Below are positions 36,354 through 45,619 of a stretch of 64,000 nucleotides of DNA, piece by piece. The notes under the pieces are model-generated. The model was given only the letters and a program-made list of their open reading frames with translations, searched no databases and was not told where the DNA came from. Source of the DNA: Allobosea sp039673065 (GTDB lineage Bacteria > Pseudomonadota > Alphaproteobacteria > Rhizobiales > Beijerinckiaceae); contig NZ_JBDJKW010000007.1 in NCBI RefSeq assembly GCF_039673065.1, forward strand, positions 62,001 through 126,000. Direction: 5' to 3'. A program made the position numbers and the translations under genes. The first letter of the stretch is position 1. Each line of letters starts with the position of its first letter.

Positions 36354-37369
36354 CCACCGAGACGACAGCCCTGCCTGACGGGTCCTTGCGCGGGCGCTTC
36401 CTGTTGCTCGCGGCCGCCCTGCTCGTCGCCCTCGTCTTCGCGGCGATGGCCGGCCACGACTGGGCGTCGCCGTCGCGGCTGATGCGGGCGCTGGCCGGGG
36501 GGCAGGAGATCGAGAGCCGCCTGCTCCTGGTCTGGCGCCTGCCGCGTGTGCTCGCGGCCGCGCTGGTCGGCGCCCTGCTCGGTCTTGGCGGCGCGGTCTT
36601 CCAGGGCGTGTTCCGCAATCCGCTGGCCGAGCCCTATCTGCTTGGCGCCTCGGGCGGGGCGGCCATCGGCGCGACGGTGGCGCTGCTGGTGCCGCTCGGC
36701 CTGCCCGGCGGGCCGGCGCTCGCGCTGCTCTCTTTCCTCGGCGCGTGGGGCGCGACCTGGATCGTGCTCGCGGTCGCCGGGCTGCACGGGCGGCCCGACA
36801 CCGCAGGACTGTTGCTCGCCGGCGTCGCGGTCGCCGCGATGCTCGGCGCGCTGCGCTCCTTCCTGATGCTGGCCTTGTCCGACGACACGGTGAACCTCCA
36901 GGTCGTGCTGAGCTGGACGCTCGGCGGCATCCAGACACCGGATCTCGCCGGGCTGCTGCTGCTCGCGATGCTGGTCGTCGGCGCGCTGCTGCTCGCGCGC
37001 ACGCTGGCCGGGGGGCTCGACCTGCTCGGCCTCGGCGACGAGCAGGCCTATGCCTTCGGGCTCGATCCCGTGCGCTTCGCCCGCCGTGCCGTGCTGGTCG
37101 GCGCCGGGGTGGTGGCGGCGGCGGTCGCCTTCGGCGGGCTCGTCGCCTTCGTCGGGCTGATCGCGCCGCATCTCGCCCGCTGGCTGGTCGGGCCGCGCCA
37201 TCGCGCCCTGATCCCGGCCAGCGCCCTGATCGGCGGCGCTCTCGTCGCGATCTGCGACGGCATCGCGCGCGCCGTACTACCGCCGGCCGAGATTCCGCTC
37301 GGCCTGGTCACCGCGCTGGTCGGCGGCCCCTTCTTCTTGGTGCTGCTGGCCCGGAGGCTGAAGGCATGA
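36350..37369 (+). CDS. BtuC/FecCD-type ABC permease
   Basis: A 339-residue permease with about ten membrane helices and the family features RLPRVLAAALVGALLGLGGAVFQGVFRNPLAEPYLLG near residues 60-96 (several adjacent motifs) and FVGLIAPHLARWLVGPRHR near 265. It overlaps the binding-protein gene by 4 bp and the ATPase gene by 4 bp, so the three ABC parts are translated together. Confidence 0.9.
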   Translation: MTTETTALPDGSLRGRFLLLAAALLVALVFAAMAGHDWASPSRLMRALAGGQEIESRLLLVWRLPRVLAAALVGALLGLGGAVFQGVFRNPLAEPYLLGASGGAAIGATVALLVPLGLPGGPALALLSFLGAWGATWIVLAVAGLHGRPDTAGLLLAGVAVAAMLGALRSFLMLALSDDTVNLQVVLSWTLGGIQTPDLAGLLLLAMLVVGALLLARTLAGGLDLLGLGDEQAYAFGLDPVRFARRAVLVGAGVVAAAVAFGGLVAFVGLIAPHLARWLVGPRHRALIPASALIGGALVAICDGIARAVLPPAEIPLGLVTALVGGPFFLVLLARRLKA

Positions 37370-38142
37370 GCGCGCCCTCCGCCACCACCACAGGCGCCGC
37401 CATGCGGATCGACTGCCGCGATCTCGGCGCGAGCGCCGGCGGCACCGTGCTGCTGGACGCCGTCAGCCTCTCCTTTACCGCGCCGTCCCTGGTCGGCATC
37501 CTCGGTCCGAACGGGGCGGGCAAGTCGACCCTGCTGCGCCTGCTCGCCGGCTACCGCACGCCCGAGCGCGGCGTGATCGCCTGGAACGGCAGACCGCTCG
37601 CCGGCTGGAGCGCGGCCGAGCGCGGCGCCGCTTGCGGCTACTGCCCGCAGCAGTTCGAGCCGGCCTGGAATTACTCGGTCGCCGAGATCGTCGAGCTCGG
37701 CCGCGAGCGACGTCCGGCCGGAGCCCTGCCGCGCGAGGCGGTGCTGCGCGAAAGCGGGCTCGCCGCGCTGGCGCAGCGGCGCTGGAACGCACTCTCGGGC
37801 GGGGAGCGCGCCCGCACCATGCTGGCCGCCACGCTGGCGACGCAGCCGGGCCTCGTCCTCGCGGACGAACCGGGCGCCAGCCTCGACATGCGCCATCGCT
37901 TGGCGCTGCTGACGCGCCTCGCCGCCTATGCGCGCGGCGCGCTCGTCGTCGTGGTGATGCACGATCTCGACCTGGCGCTGCGCTTCTGCGACCGCATCGT
38001 GCTGCTCGACGGCGGCCGCGTCGCCGCCGACGGAACGCCGGACGCGATCCTCGGCGCGGGGGTGCTGGAGCGCAGCTTCGGCCTCAGCCTGCAGCCGGAG
38101 ACCCGCCGCGCCGGCCATGACTGGGTCGTCGGCATCGGCTGA
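37366..38142 (+). CDS. BtuD/FecE-type ABC ATPase
   Basis: A 258-residue ATPase with Walker A GPNGAGKSTLL near residue 46, a Q-loop CPQQFEPAWNY near 90, signature LSGGERARTML near 145 and Walker B LVLADEPGASLD near 165. It ends the operon; cydC on the other strand ends 7 bp later, leaving no room for a separate terminator. Confidence 0.9.
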   Translation: MSAPSATTTGAAMRIDCRDLGASAGGTVLLDAVSLSFTAPSLVGILGPNGAGKSTLLRLLAGYRTPERGVIAWNGRPLAGWSAAERGAACGYCPQQFEPAWNYSVAEIVELGRERRPAGALPREAVLRESGLAALAQRRWNALSGGERARTMLAATLATQPGLVLADEPGASLDMRHRLALLTRLAAYARGALVVVVMHDLDLALRFCDRIVLLDGGRVAADGTPDAILGAGVLERSFGLSLQPETRRAGHDWVVGIG

Positions 38143-38149
38143 CGCCGCC

Positions 38150-39760
38150 TCAGAGCCGGATCGTCTCCGCCAGGCCGCCGTCGAGGCGATGGCTCGACAG
38201 GACGACGATGCGGTCGCCGAGCCTGTCGAGCAGGCGCGCGAGGATGCGTTCGCCCTGGGCGGCGTCGAGATGCTCTGTCGGCTCGTCGAGCAGGATCAGC
38301 GGCCTGTCGCTGAGCCAGGCGCGGGCGAGGTTCAGCCGCTGCGCCTCGCCGAGCGAGAGCGCTTCCTGCCGGATCCAGCCGTCGAGCCCGCCGGCCTCGG
38401 CGACGCGTCCGCTCATCTCGACCGCCGCCAGCGCCGCGTCGAGTTCGGCGTCGTCGCGCCCGGGCGCGAACAGGTTGGCCCGCACCGTGTCGGCGAGGAT
38501 GGCGGCGTCGTGCGGGCAGTACATCGCCATGGCGCGGCGCGCCGCGGCATCGATCGAGGCGCTGTCCGCGCGCATCGTATCGTTGCCCGTCCAGCCGGCG
38601 ATCTGCTTCAGCAGGCTGGTCTTGCCGGTGCCGCTCGGCCCGGCGAGCACGCAGGCGCGGCCAGCTTGCAGATCGAGCGCCAGCGGCAGGCCCAGCGGGC
38701 GCCCGTCCGGGGCACGGCGCTGAAGCCGCTCGATGAGCAGGCGGCGCGGCGCCGGCGCTGCGATCGCCGTCGCGCCGGCCTGGGCGGGGCGGAGCCAGCC
38801 GGCATTGTCGCGGCGGGCGGCGTCGCGCCTGATCTGGGCGACGAGCATGCGCGAGACGCCCTGCAAGGGCTCGCCCAGCGCCAGCCAGGCGAAGGCGAGG
38901 AAGGTCGGCACCAGCAGCGTCTCGCCGCGGCCGCCCGCCAGCCAGGCGGCGCCGATGACCGAGAGCGCCGCGACCGGCCCGACCAGCCCGCCGGCGGCGT
39001 CGAGCCCGGCCTGCATGCGCCGGATCGCCAGCAGTCGGCCATCGGCGGCGTCGAAACGGGCCAGCGCGGCCTCGGATTGGCGCGACCAGTGCCACTCGGC
39101 GCGCAACGGCACCGCGGCGGCGAGCGTGGCACCGAGCCGGGCGGCGCCGTCGCGGCGCTCCGCCTTCGCGGCGTCCCAGCAGACGAAGGCGCGGCGGTGC
39201 AGGCCGCGGCCGGCGAGCGCGAACATGCCGAGCAGGGCGAGGGGCGGGACGAGGGCGAGCGGCGCGACGATCGCGGTCGCGACGAGGCCGCCGGCAAGGC
39301 TGATCGCCAGCACGGTTCCGGGCAGCCCGACGCGCAGCCGCGCATAGTCGAGGTCCTCGACATCGTCGAGATAGTCGCTGAGCCGCGCCTGGTCGGCCAT
39401 CTGCCAGCCGGCGGCGCGCGTGGCGGGCGCGTCGGCCATAGCGCGGAACAGCCCGACGCGGCGGGCGACCTGGTCGGTCAGCGCCGCCTTGTGCCCGGCG
39501 AGGCGCTCGCCATAGCGCGCGACCGTCCGCCCGACCGCGAACAGCCGCACCAGCGCGCCGGGCACGTGGAAGTTGAAGGTCAGCGCCGCCGTGCTCAGTC
39601 CGGCGATCGCCACGGCGCCGAGGAACCAGGCGGAAAGCCCGCCGAGCAGCACGGCGCAGAGCATGCCGGCGAGCGCCAGCAGCGCGGCGCGGCGCCAGTA
39701 GACCCGGCTCGCGGCGGCGCCGGCATCTTGTGCGGCGGGCGACGGGGTGGGAGCGGTCAT
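38150..39760 (-). CDS. cydC: Thiol reductant ABC exporter subunit CydC
   Basis: A 536-residue half-transporter: six membrane helices in residues about 20-310, then an ATPase domain with Walker A GPSGTGKTS near 375, signature SLGEAQRLNLARA near 460 (the usual LSGG is LSLG) and Walker B LILLDEPTEHLD near 480. With CydD it exports cysteine and glutathione to the periplasm, needed for cytochrome bd assembly. It overlaps cydD by 4 bp. Confidence 0.9.
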   Translation of the reverse strand: MTAPTPSPAAQDAGAAASRVYWRRAALLALAGMLCAVLLGGLSAWFLGAVAIAGLSTAALTFNFHVPGALVRLFAVGRTVARYGERLAGHKAALTDQVARRVGLFRAMADAPATRAAGWQMADQARLSDYLDDVEDLDYARLRVGLPGTVLAISLAGGLVATAIVAPLALVPPLALLGMFALAGRGLHRRAFVCWDAAKAERRDGAARLGATLAAAVPLRAEWHWSRQSEAALARFDAADGRLLAIRRMQAGLDAAGGLVGPVAALSVIGAAWLAGGRGETLLVPTFLAFAWLALGEPLQGVSRMLVAQIRRDAARRDNAGWLRPAQAGATAIAAPAPRRLLIERLQRRAPDGRPLGLPLALDLQAGRACVLAGPSGTGKTSLLKQIAGWTGNDTMRADSASIDAAARRAMAMYCPHDAAILADTVRANLFAPGRDDAELDAALAAVEMSGRVAEAGGLDGWIRQEALSLGEAQRLNLARAWLSDRPLILLDEPTEHLDAAQGERILARLLDRLGDRIVVLSSHRLDGGLAETIRL

Positions 39761-41322
39761 CGGGCGGCCTCCGGCAGGGCGGGGCGGACGAGGTCGATCA
39801 CCCGGTCGGCCTGGCGGGCGAGCGCCGGGTCGTGGCTGGCGGCGATCACCAGCCGGTCGCGGGCGATCTCGGCGAGCAGGCGGCGGATGCCGGCGGCGGT
39901 CTCGGGATCGAGCTTGGCGGTCGGCTCGTCGGCGAGGACCGGGCCGCCGGCCAGCAGCGCGCGGGCGATGGCGACGCGCAGGCGCTGCCCGCCCGAGAGA
40001 TTGGTGCCGCCCTCGGCGATGCCGGCATCGAGCCCGCCCGGCAGCAGCGCGTCGTTGAGCAGCCCGACCTCGCTCGCCGCCCGCATCAGGCGCGGGGAGG
40101 TGACGCCCGCGACCTGCCAGCCGATCGCGGCGCCGAGCGTGCCGCCCGGCACGAAGGCATCCGTGGCGATCCAGGAGACCGGGCCGGGCAGCGCGTCGGG
40201 AGGCGCCGCGCCCGCCGGGGCATCCACACCGGCGAGCAGGCGCAAGGTGCTGGTCTTGCCGGCGCCGCTCGGGCCGGTGATCACCACGAGCCCGCTGCGC
40301 GGCAGCGCGCCGGGCGCCAGCGCCGCCGGAAGCGTCGTCACGGGCGCGGCGACCGGCGCAGCCTGCATCAGCGCGTCCAGCGCCAAGGCGGCGGCCTCGC
40401 CCTCCGCCTTGGCGTGGTACTGCTCGGCATAGCGCCTGAAGGCCGCGAAATACTCCGGCGCCACCATCAGGATGAACAGGCTCTGCCAGAGCTCCAGGCC
40501 GCTGAAGCCGGGGATCATCGCCAGCTTGAGATGACCGAGCCCGAGGAAGACCGCGAGCATCGCGATCGAGAGCGAGGAGAAGAAGTCGATCGCCGCCGCG
40601 TTGAGGAAGGCGACGCGCAGCACCGCCATGGTGCGGTCGGCATAGGCCGAGAGGCGGCCGCCCAGCTTCGCCTCCTCGGCCGGCAGCGCATGATTGGCCA
40701 GGATGGTCGGCAGGGTGCGCACCCGGTCGGCGAACTGGCCGGCGAGGTGGCCGAACGCCTCCTCCTGCGCCTGCGCGCGCCGGCGGATCGTGCCGCCGAG
40801 CAGGATGAAGAAGACGATCATCACCGGCGTCAGGGCAAGCACCAGCAGCGCCGCCTGCCAGGAAACCAGGGCCAGAGCTCCGGCTGCGATCAGCGGGCCG
40901 ATCGCCATCATCGTCGCCGCCGAGCGGTGGCCGACCGCCAGGGCCGCGACCGCTTCCGGATGACGCTGCAGGGCGACGATCAGCCGGCCGGCGGCCAGCG
41001 CCTGCACCTGCCGCGCCGGCATGGCGTCGAGGCGCGCGCCCACCGCGGCCCGCAGCCGCCCTGAGAGCGCCGTCTCGGCGCGGGCCTGGACGATGTCGAG
41101 CGCGAGGCCGGCCAGCGCCGCGAGCAGCAGCAGGGCCGGCGCCGCGGCGGCGACCATGGGCGAGACCTCGCCGGACATGATCAGCGTGCCGAAGACGAGC
41201 GCGGTCGCCGCCGCGAAGCCGAGCCTCAGCCCGGTGCGGGCGATCTGCAGGCCGGTGAGGATGCGCAAGGGCCGGCGGGCGAGCGCACGCGCCTGGGCCA
41301 GAGCCCCGAATTCGCGGCCCAT
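39757..41322 (-). CDS. cydD: Thiol reductant ABC exporter subunit CydD
   Basis: A 521-residue half-transporter with an N-terminal membrane domain and a C-terminal ATPase (Walker A GPSGAGKTS, signature LSGGQRLRVAIARAL, Walker B PVLADEPTAKLD). The start is set at ATG 41322. The frame stays open to a TTG at 41403, but that lies within the FNR-type box, and a message controlled from that box would begin near 41359. Divergent from cydA; cydDC and cydABX are the assembly factors and enzyme of one quinol oxidase. Confidence 0.88.
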   Translation of the reverse strand: MGREFGALAQARALARRPLRILTGLQIARTGLRLGFAAATALVFGTLIMSGEVSPMVAAAAPALLLLAALAGLALDIVQARAETALSGRLRAAVGARLDAMPARQVQALAAGRLIVALQRHPEAVAALAVGHRSAATMMAIGPLIAAGALALVSWQAALLVLALTPVMIVFFILLGGTIRRRAQAQEEAFGHLAGQFADRVRTLPTILANHALPAEEAKLGGRLSAYADRTMAVLRVAFLNAAAIDFFSSLSIAMLAVFLGLGHLKLAMIPGFSGLELWQSLFILMVAPEYFAAFRRYAEQYHAKAEGEAAALALDALMQAAPVAAPVTTLPAALAPGALPRSGLVVITGPSGAGKTSTLRLLAGVDAPAGAAPPDALPGPVSWIATDAFVPGGTLGAAIGWQVAGVTSPRLMRAASEVGLLNDALLPGGLDAGIAEGGTNLSGGQRLRVAIARALLAGGPVLADEPTAKLDPETAAGIRRLLAEIARDRLVIAASHDPALARQADRVIDLVRPALPEAAR

Positions 41323-41393
41323 CGGGTCACCCTGGATCTGATCGTCGTCGATTGTCACAGGGCGCTTTGTCCCATACGCATTGAAGATGCGAA

Positions 41394-41407
41394 TTGATAG
41401 CAATCAA
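41394..41407. promoter_or_regulatory. FNR/FixK-type anaerobox between cydD and cydA
   Basis: TTGATAGCAATCAA is a perfect match to TTGAT-N4-ATCAA. It lies about 60 bp upstream of cydA and 70 bp upstream of the chosen cydD start, so one site could serve both divergent promoters in low oxygen. An AAAGGA ribosome-binding site precedes cydA. Confidence 0.9.
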
Positions 41408-41460
41408 TTACAGGCCGGGCGCATACGCGAATAAACGGGCTGACTTGAAAGGAAACTGTC

Positions 41461-43035
41461 ATGATCGATCCGTTGTTGGTCGACCTGTCGCGTCTCCAGT
41501 TCGCGCTCACGGCCTTGTACCACTTCCTGTTCGTCCCGCTGACGCTGGGTCTCTCCATCCTCATCGCGATGATGGAGACGGTCTATGTGATGACGCGTCG
41601 CACCATCTGGCGCGACATGACCAAGTTCTGGGGCGTCCTGTTCGGGATCAACTTCGCGCTCGGCGTCGCCACCGGCATCACGATGGAATTCCAGTTCGGC
41701 ATGAACTGGGCCTACTACTCGCATTATGTCGGCGACGTCTTCGGGGCGCCGCTCGCCATCGAGGGCCTGATGGCCTTCTTCCTGGAAGCGACCTTCGTCG
41801 GCCTGTTCTTCTTCGGCTGGGACAGGCTGTCGGCCCGCGCGCATCTGGCCGTGACCTGGCTGATGGCGCTCGCGACCAATTTCTCGGCGCTGTGGATCCT
41901 GATCGCCAATGGCTGGATGCAGAACCCGGTCGGCGCCGCCTTCAACGTCGACACCATGCGCATGGAGGTCACGGACTTCGTCGCGGTGCTGTTCAATCCC
42001 GTCGCGCAGGCCAAGTTCGTCCACACCGTCTCGGCCGGCTATCTGATCGGCGCGACCTTCGTGCTCGGCGTCTCGGGCTGGTACTTGCTCAAGGGGCGCC
42101 ATGTCGCGCTCGCCAAGCGCTCCTTCGTTATCGCCTCGGCCTTCGGCGTGGCGGCCTCGCTCTCGGTCATCGTGCTCGGCGACGAGAGCGGCTACGCGCT
42201 CACCGACAACCAGCGCATGAAGCTCGCCGCCATCGAGGCGATGTGGAAGACCGAGCCCGCGCCCGCGCCCTTCACAGCGATCGGCATCCCGAGCCAGAGC
42301 GCGCGCGAGACCCGCTTCGCCATCCATATCCCGTGGGTCATGGGCCTGATCGGCACGCGCTCGATCGACAAGACGATTCCCGGCATCGACGAACTCGTCG
42401 GCCGGGCGGAGCAGCGCATCCGCGACGGCATCGTCGCCTATGACGCGCTCGAAAAGATCAAGGCGGACCGCAAGGATGCCGCCGCGCGCGAGACCTTCGC
42501 CCGCACCCAGCACGATCTCGGCTACGCCCTGCTGCTGCGGCAGTACATCGAGGATCCGCGCCAGGCGAGCGAGCAGCAGATCAAGGCCGCCGCCTGGTCG
42601 ACCGTGCCGCATGTGCCGTCGCTGTTCTTCTCCTTCCGCATCATGGTGGCCTGCGGCTTCGTCATGCTCGGCATCTTCCTGGTCTCGCTCTGGCACACCA
42701 TGCGCGAGGAGGAGGCGCCGCGCTGGCTGTTCCGGCTGGCGGTGCTGTCGCTGCCGCTGCCCTGGCTCGCGGCGGAGGTCGGCTGGTTCGTCGCCGAGTT
42801 CGGCCGCCAGCCCTGGATCATCGAGGGCGTGCTGCCGACCTTCCTCGCCACCTCCGCGCTGGGCGTCGGCGACCTGCTGATCACGATCGCCGGCTTCACC
42901 CTGCTCTACGGCGTGCTCGCCGTGATCGAGGTCAAGCTGATGCTGGCGGCGATCCGCAAGGGGCCCGAGGTCGCGCATGTCCTCGACGACTACGCGCCCG
43001 GACGCAGTGCCCCCAGCCCGCAGCCGGCGGCGTGA
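41461..43035 (+). CDS. cydA: Cytochrome bd ubiquinol oxidase subunit I
   Basis: A 524-residue inner-membrane haem protein. The N-terminal haem-ligand His is in ALYHFLFVPLTLG (residue about 21); further family blocks are MEFQFGMNWAYYSHYVG near 77 (containing haem-side residues) and EFGRQPWIIEGVLPT near 450. Length equals E. coli CydA, suggesting the long Q-loop form. It oxidises quinol and reduces oxygen with high affinity. First gene of cydABX, 25 bp ahead of cydB. Confidence 0.94.
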   Translation: MIDPLLVDLSRLQFALTALYHFLFVPLTLGLSILIAMMETVYVMTRRTIWRDMTKFWGVLFGINFALGVATGITMEFQFGMNWAYYSHYVGDVFGAPLAIEGLMAFFLEATFVGLFFFGWDRLSARAHLAVTWLMALATNFSALWILIANGWMQNPVGAAFNVDTMRMEVTDFVAVLFNPVAQAKFVHTVSAGYLIGATFVLGVSGWYLLKGRHVALAKRSFVIASAFGVAASLSVIVLGDESGYALTDNQRMKLAAIEAMWKTEPAPAPFTAIGIPSQSARETRFAIHIPWVMGLIGTRSIDKTIPGIDELVGRAEQRIRDGIVAYDALEKIKADRKDAAARETFARTQHDLGYALLLRQYIEDPRQASEQQIKAAAWSTVPHVPSLFFSFRIMVACGFVMLGIFLVSLWHTMREEEAPRWLFRLAVLSLPLPWLAAEVGWFVAEFGRQPWIIEGVLPTFLATSALGVGDLLITIAGFTLLYGVLAVIEVKLMLAAIRKGPEVAHVLDDYAPGRSAPSPQPAA

Positions 43036-43060
43036 GCGAGGGTCGGAAAGGAACAGGACG

Positions 43061-44215
43061 ATGATCGACTTTCTCTTCGACTACGGCACGCTGCGGATCC
43101 TCTGGTGGGGCCTGCTCGGCGTGCTGCTGATCGGCTTCGCCGCCACGGACGGCTTCGACATGGGCGTCGGCGCGCTGCTGCCCTTCGTCGCCCGCACCGA
43201 CATCGAGCGCCGCGTCGCGATCAACACGATCGGCCCGGTCTGGGAAGGCAACCAGGTCTGGTTCATCCTGGGCGGCGGCGCGATCTTCGCCGCCTGGCCG
43301 GCGCTCTATGCGCTGAGCTTCTCGGGCTTCTATCTCGCCATGTTCCTGATCCTCATGGCGCTGATCCTGCGCCCGGTCGGCTTCAAGTACCGCTCGAAGC
43401 GCGACGATCCGGCCTGGCGGGCGCGCTGGGACTGGGCGCTGTTCGTCGGCGGGGCCGTGCCGGCGCTGATCTTCGGTGTCGCGGTCGGCAACACGCTGCG
43501 CGGCGTGCCCTTCCACTTCACCCCCGACCTGCGCCCGATCTACGAGGGCAACCTGTTCGGCCTGCTCAACCCGGTGGCGCTGTACTGCGGCCTGGTCTCG
43601 CTGGCGATGATCGTGATGCACGGCGCCGCCTGGCTGACCTTCAAGGCCGCGGGCACGGTCGCCGAGCGGGCCCGCAGCTACGGCACCCGGGCTGCGCTCG
43701 TCACCGCGCTGCTCTTCGCCGGCGGCGGCGTGCTGGTCTGGGCCGGGCTGCTCGGCGGCTATCGCGTCACCAGCCCGATCGACTGGACCGGCCCCTCGAA
43801 CCCGCTCGGCAAGACCGTGGTGGTCGATGCCGGTGCCTGGCTCGCCAATTTCCGGGCGACGCCGGCGCTCTGGCTGGTTCCGGCGCTCGGCGTCGTCGCC
43901 CCGCTGCTGGCGGCGCTCGGCTTCGGCGCCCGCAAGGAGGGGCTGACCTTCCTCGCCTCCAAGCTCGGCGTGGTCTGCATCATCGCGACGGTCGGCCTGG
44001 CGATGTTCCCGGTGCTGCTGCCCTCCAGCACCAATCCTGGCCATTCGCTGATGGTGTTCGACGCCTCGTCGAGCCGCGGCACGCTGCGCACCATGCTGCT
44101 GGTGACGGCCTTCTTCATGCCGCTCATCCTCGCCTACACCGCCTGGGTCTACCGGGCGCTCTGGGGCAAGGTGACCGAGGAGAGCGTCACCGAAGCCGGC
44201 CATTCGGCCTACTGA
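43061..44215 (+). CDS. cydB: Cytochrome bd ubiquinol oxidase subunit II
   Basis: A 384-residue membrane protein with eight to nine helices and the family patterns FAATDGFDMGVGALLPF near residue 25, PVWEGNQVWFILGGGAIFAAWP near 55 (two adjacent pieces) and FLPLILAYT-like helix near the C-terminus. ATG 43061 follows AAAGGAACAGG. Next to it is the small subunit gene cydX. Confidence 0.94.
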   Translation: MIDFLFDYGTLRILWWGLLGVLLIGFAATDGFDMGVGALLPFVARTDIERRVAINTIGPVWEGNQVWFILGGGAIFAAWPALYALSFSGFYLAMFLILMALILRPVGFKYRSKRDDPAWRARWDWALFVGGAVPALIFGVAVGNTLRGVPFHFTPDLRPIYEGNLFGLLNPVALYCGLVSLAMIVMHGAAWLTFKAAGTVAERARSYGTRAALVTALLFAGGGVLVWAGLLGGYRVTSPIDWTGPSNPLGKTVVVDAGAWLANFRATPALWLVPALGVVAPLLAALGFGARKEGLTFLASKLGVVCIIATVGLAMFPVLLPSSTNPGHSLMVFDASSSRGTLRTMLLVTAFFMPLILAYTAWVYRALWGKVTEESVTEAGHSAY

Positions 44216-44237
44216 CCGGACGATAAGGAGACGCGCG

Positions 44238-44369
44238 ATGTGGTATTTCGCCTGGGTTCTCGGTCTCGGCCTCGCGGCCACCGTAGGCATCCTAAACGCG
44301 CTCTGGTACGAGCTGCGTACGGTGCGCGAGGAGCCGGCGGACGAGACGGTGCCGCTGCCGACGCCCTGA
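44238..44369 (+). CDS. cydX: Cytochrome bd small subunit CydX
   Basis: A 43-residue single-helix protein starting MWYFAWVLGLGLAATVGILN, followed by ALWYELRTVREE. The MWYFAW start and the WYE after the helix are the hallmark of CydX/YbgT. It lies 22 bp after cydB behind a TAAGGAG site. CydX stabilises the CydAB haems in E. coli. It is too short for most gene callers. Confidence 0.93.
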   Translation: MWYFAWVLGLGLAATVGILNALWYELRTVREEPADETVPLPTP

Positions 44370-44378
44370 AACGGCGTC

Positions 44379-44406
44379 GCCCCGCCGGGCTCCGGCCAGT
44401 CGGGGC
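44379..44406. terminator. Hairpin between cydX and convergent AraC gene, candidate terminator
   Basis: GCCCCG (44379-44384) pairs with CGGGGC (44401-44406), with a further CCGG/CCGG stem inside. It begins 9 bp after the cydX stop and touches the stop of the convergent regulator. No T-run, so tentative. Confidence 0.35.
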
Positions 44407-45395
44407 TACCAGGACAGCCTGCGCAGCCAGTCCGTCAGGCTGTCCTCCTCCGCCTGCGCGGGCGGCAGCGCCCGCAATTGCAGGGCCTCGCGCGGCGCCA
44501 CGCCGAAGCGCACCTTGAAGGCCCGCGCGAAGGCGTCGTCGCTGGAAAAGCCGAACTGCCGGGCGATGCGCCCGATGCCGCCGCGCCCCGGCGGCACGGT
44601 GTTGAGGGCGAGCCGCGCCCGCGCCAGCCGGCGGCGCCTGATATACTCCGCCACGCCGCCGACCGGCGCGAACAGCCGGTAGAGCGCCGAGCGCGACAGG
44701 CCGAAGGCGGAGCAGAGCAGGGCGGCGTCGAGATCGGGATTGCCGATCTCGCGATCGATGAACCGGCAGATCGTCGCCAGCGTCGCGGTCAGGGTCGCGG
44801 GCGCGTCGCGCTCGCGCCGCAGGGCGGGCGCCAGGCACGCCGCCAGCAATCCGGCGCTCGCCTTGACGATGCCGCCGGCCGCCGGACCCGTCAGCGCGGG
44901 GGCTGTCGCGAGCAGCGATTGCAGATGCTGCCCCGCCAGCGAGCCGGCCCCGCTGGCGCCCTTGAGCACCGTGCCGTGCGCGCCGTCCAGCGTATCGGCG
45001 TCGAGGTCGAGCAGGGCGCGCGGCAGCACCATGTTGATGGCGCGCATCGCGGTGGCCTGCGAGTGCACCGGCCGCGACAGGTCGAAGAACAGCACGTCGC
45101 CGGGGCCGGCCTCGATCTCGCGTCCGTCGATCTCCAGCACGGTGCGGCCGGCACGATAGACCTGCACCAGCAGATGGTCGACGCCGACGGCCCCGATCAG
45201 CTGCTCCGAGCGCAGATAGCCCTGCGCGCTGGCCTCGACCTCGCCGACGACCGCGGCGCCGAGATGATGGCGGATGATCGCGCCGCCGATCTCGCTTTCG
45301 CCGCCATCTGCCGGTGGCCGCACGGCGAAGACCGGCGCGATCTCTGCGCGCCAGCGCTCGGCGGACAGTCGTCCGGCGGTTCGCTCCTCGGTCAC
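44406..45395 (-). CDS. AraC family transcriptional regulator
   Basis: A 329-residue regulator with an N-terminal AraC-binding-like domain (GPGDVLFFDLSRPVHSQ near residue 105) and a C-terminal double HTH (ALLCSAFGLSRSALYRLFAP and GRIARQFGFSSDDAFARAFK near 240-310). The GTG at 45395 is chosen because the conserved part begins there; GTG 45506 would add 37 low-complexity residues. It stands alone, divergent from the autotransporter gene 224 bp away, which it may control. Confidence 0.82.
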   Translation of the reverse strand: MTEERTAGRLSAERWRAEIAPVFAVRPPADGGESEIGGAIIRHHLGAAVVGEVEASAQGYLRSEQLIGAVGVDHLLVQVYRAGRTVLEIDGREIEAGPGDVLFFDLSRPVHSQATAMRAINMVLPRALLDLDADTLDGAHGTVLKGASGAGSLAGQHLQSLLATAPALTGPAAGGIVKASAGLLAACLAPALRRERDAPATLTATLATICRFIDREIGNPDLDAALLCSAFGLSRSALYRLFAPVGGVAEYIRRRRLARARLALNTVPPGRGGIGRIARQFGFSSDDAFARAFKVRFGVAPREALQLRALPPAQAEEDSLTDWLRRLSW

Positions 45396-45619
45396 GGCTA
45401 AGGGTCCGCTGTCTCGCGCCACGCTGCGCCGTCGATCGGTGCAGGCCGCGCGCGCGCTCGTCAAGGGCGCGCCGCGGCCGGCCGGCTTTCCGCTTGCGTC
45501 CGGCACGGCAGCCCGGTTGATTGGGACGCAATGCGGGATCGCGTGCCTCTCGGGAATGCCGGCGGCGTGTTAGTGCCGTAACGACCGACTGCCGCCAGAG
45601 AGTGCTCCGAGACCCGCCG

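Noticed and set aside
33287..38142. Assigning btuB/btuF/btuC/btuD symbols
   Set aside because: The riboswitch supports cobalamin, but the Zur-like box, the longer receptor and the methyltransferase leave other ligands open.
41323..41403. N-terminal extension of CydD to a TTG
   Set aside because: It would start inside the FNR-type box; the message from that box would begin downstream of it.
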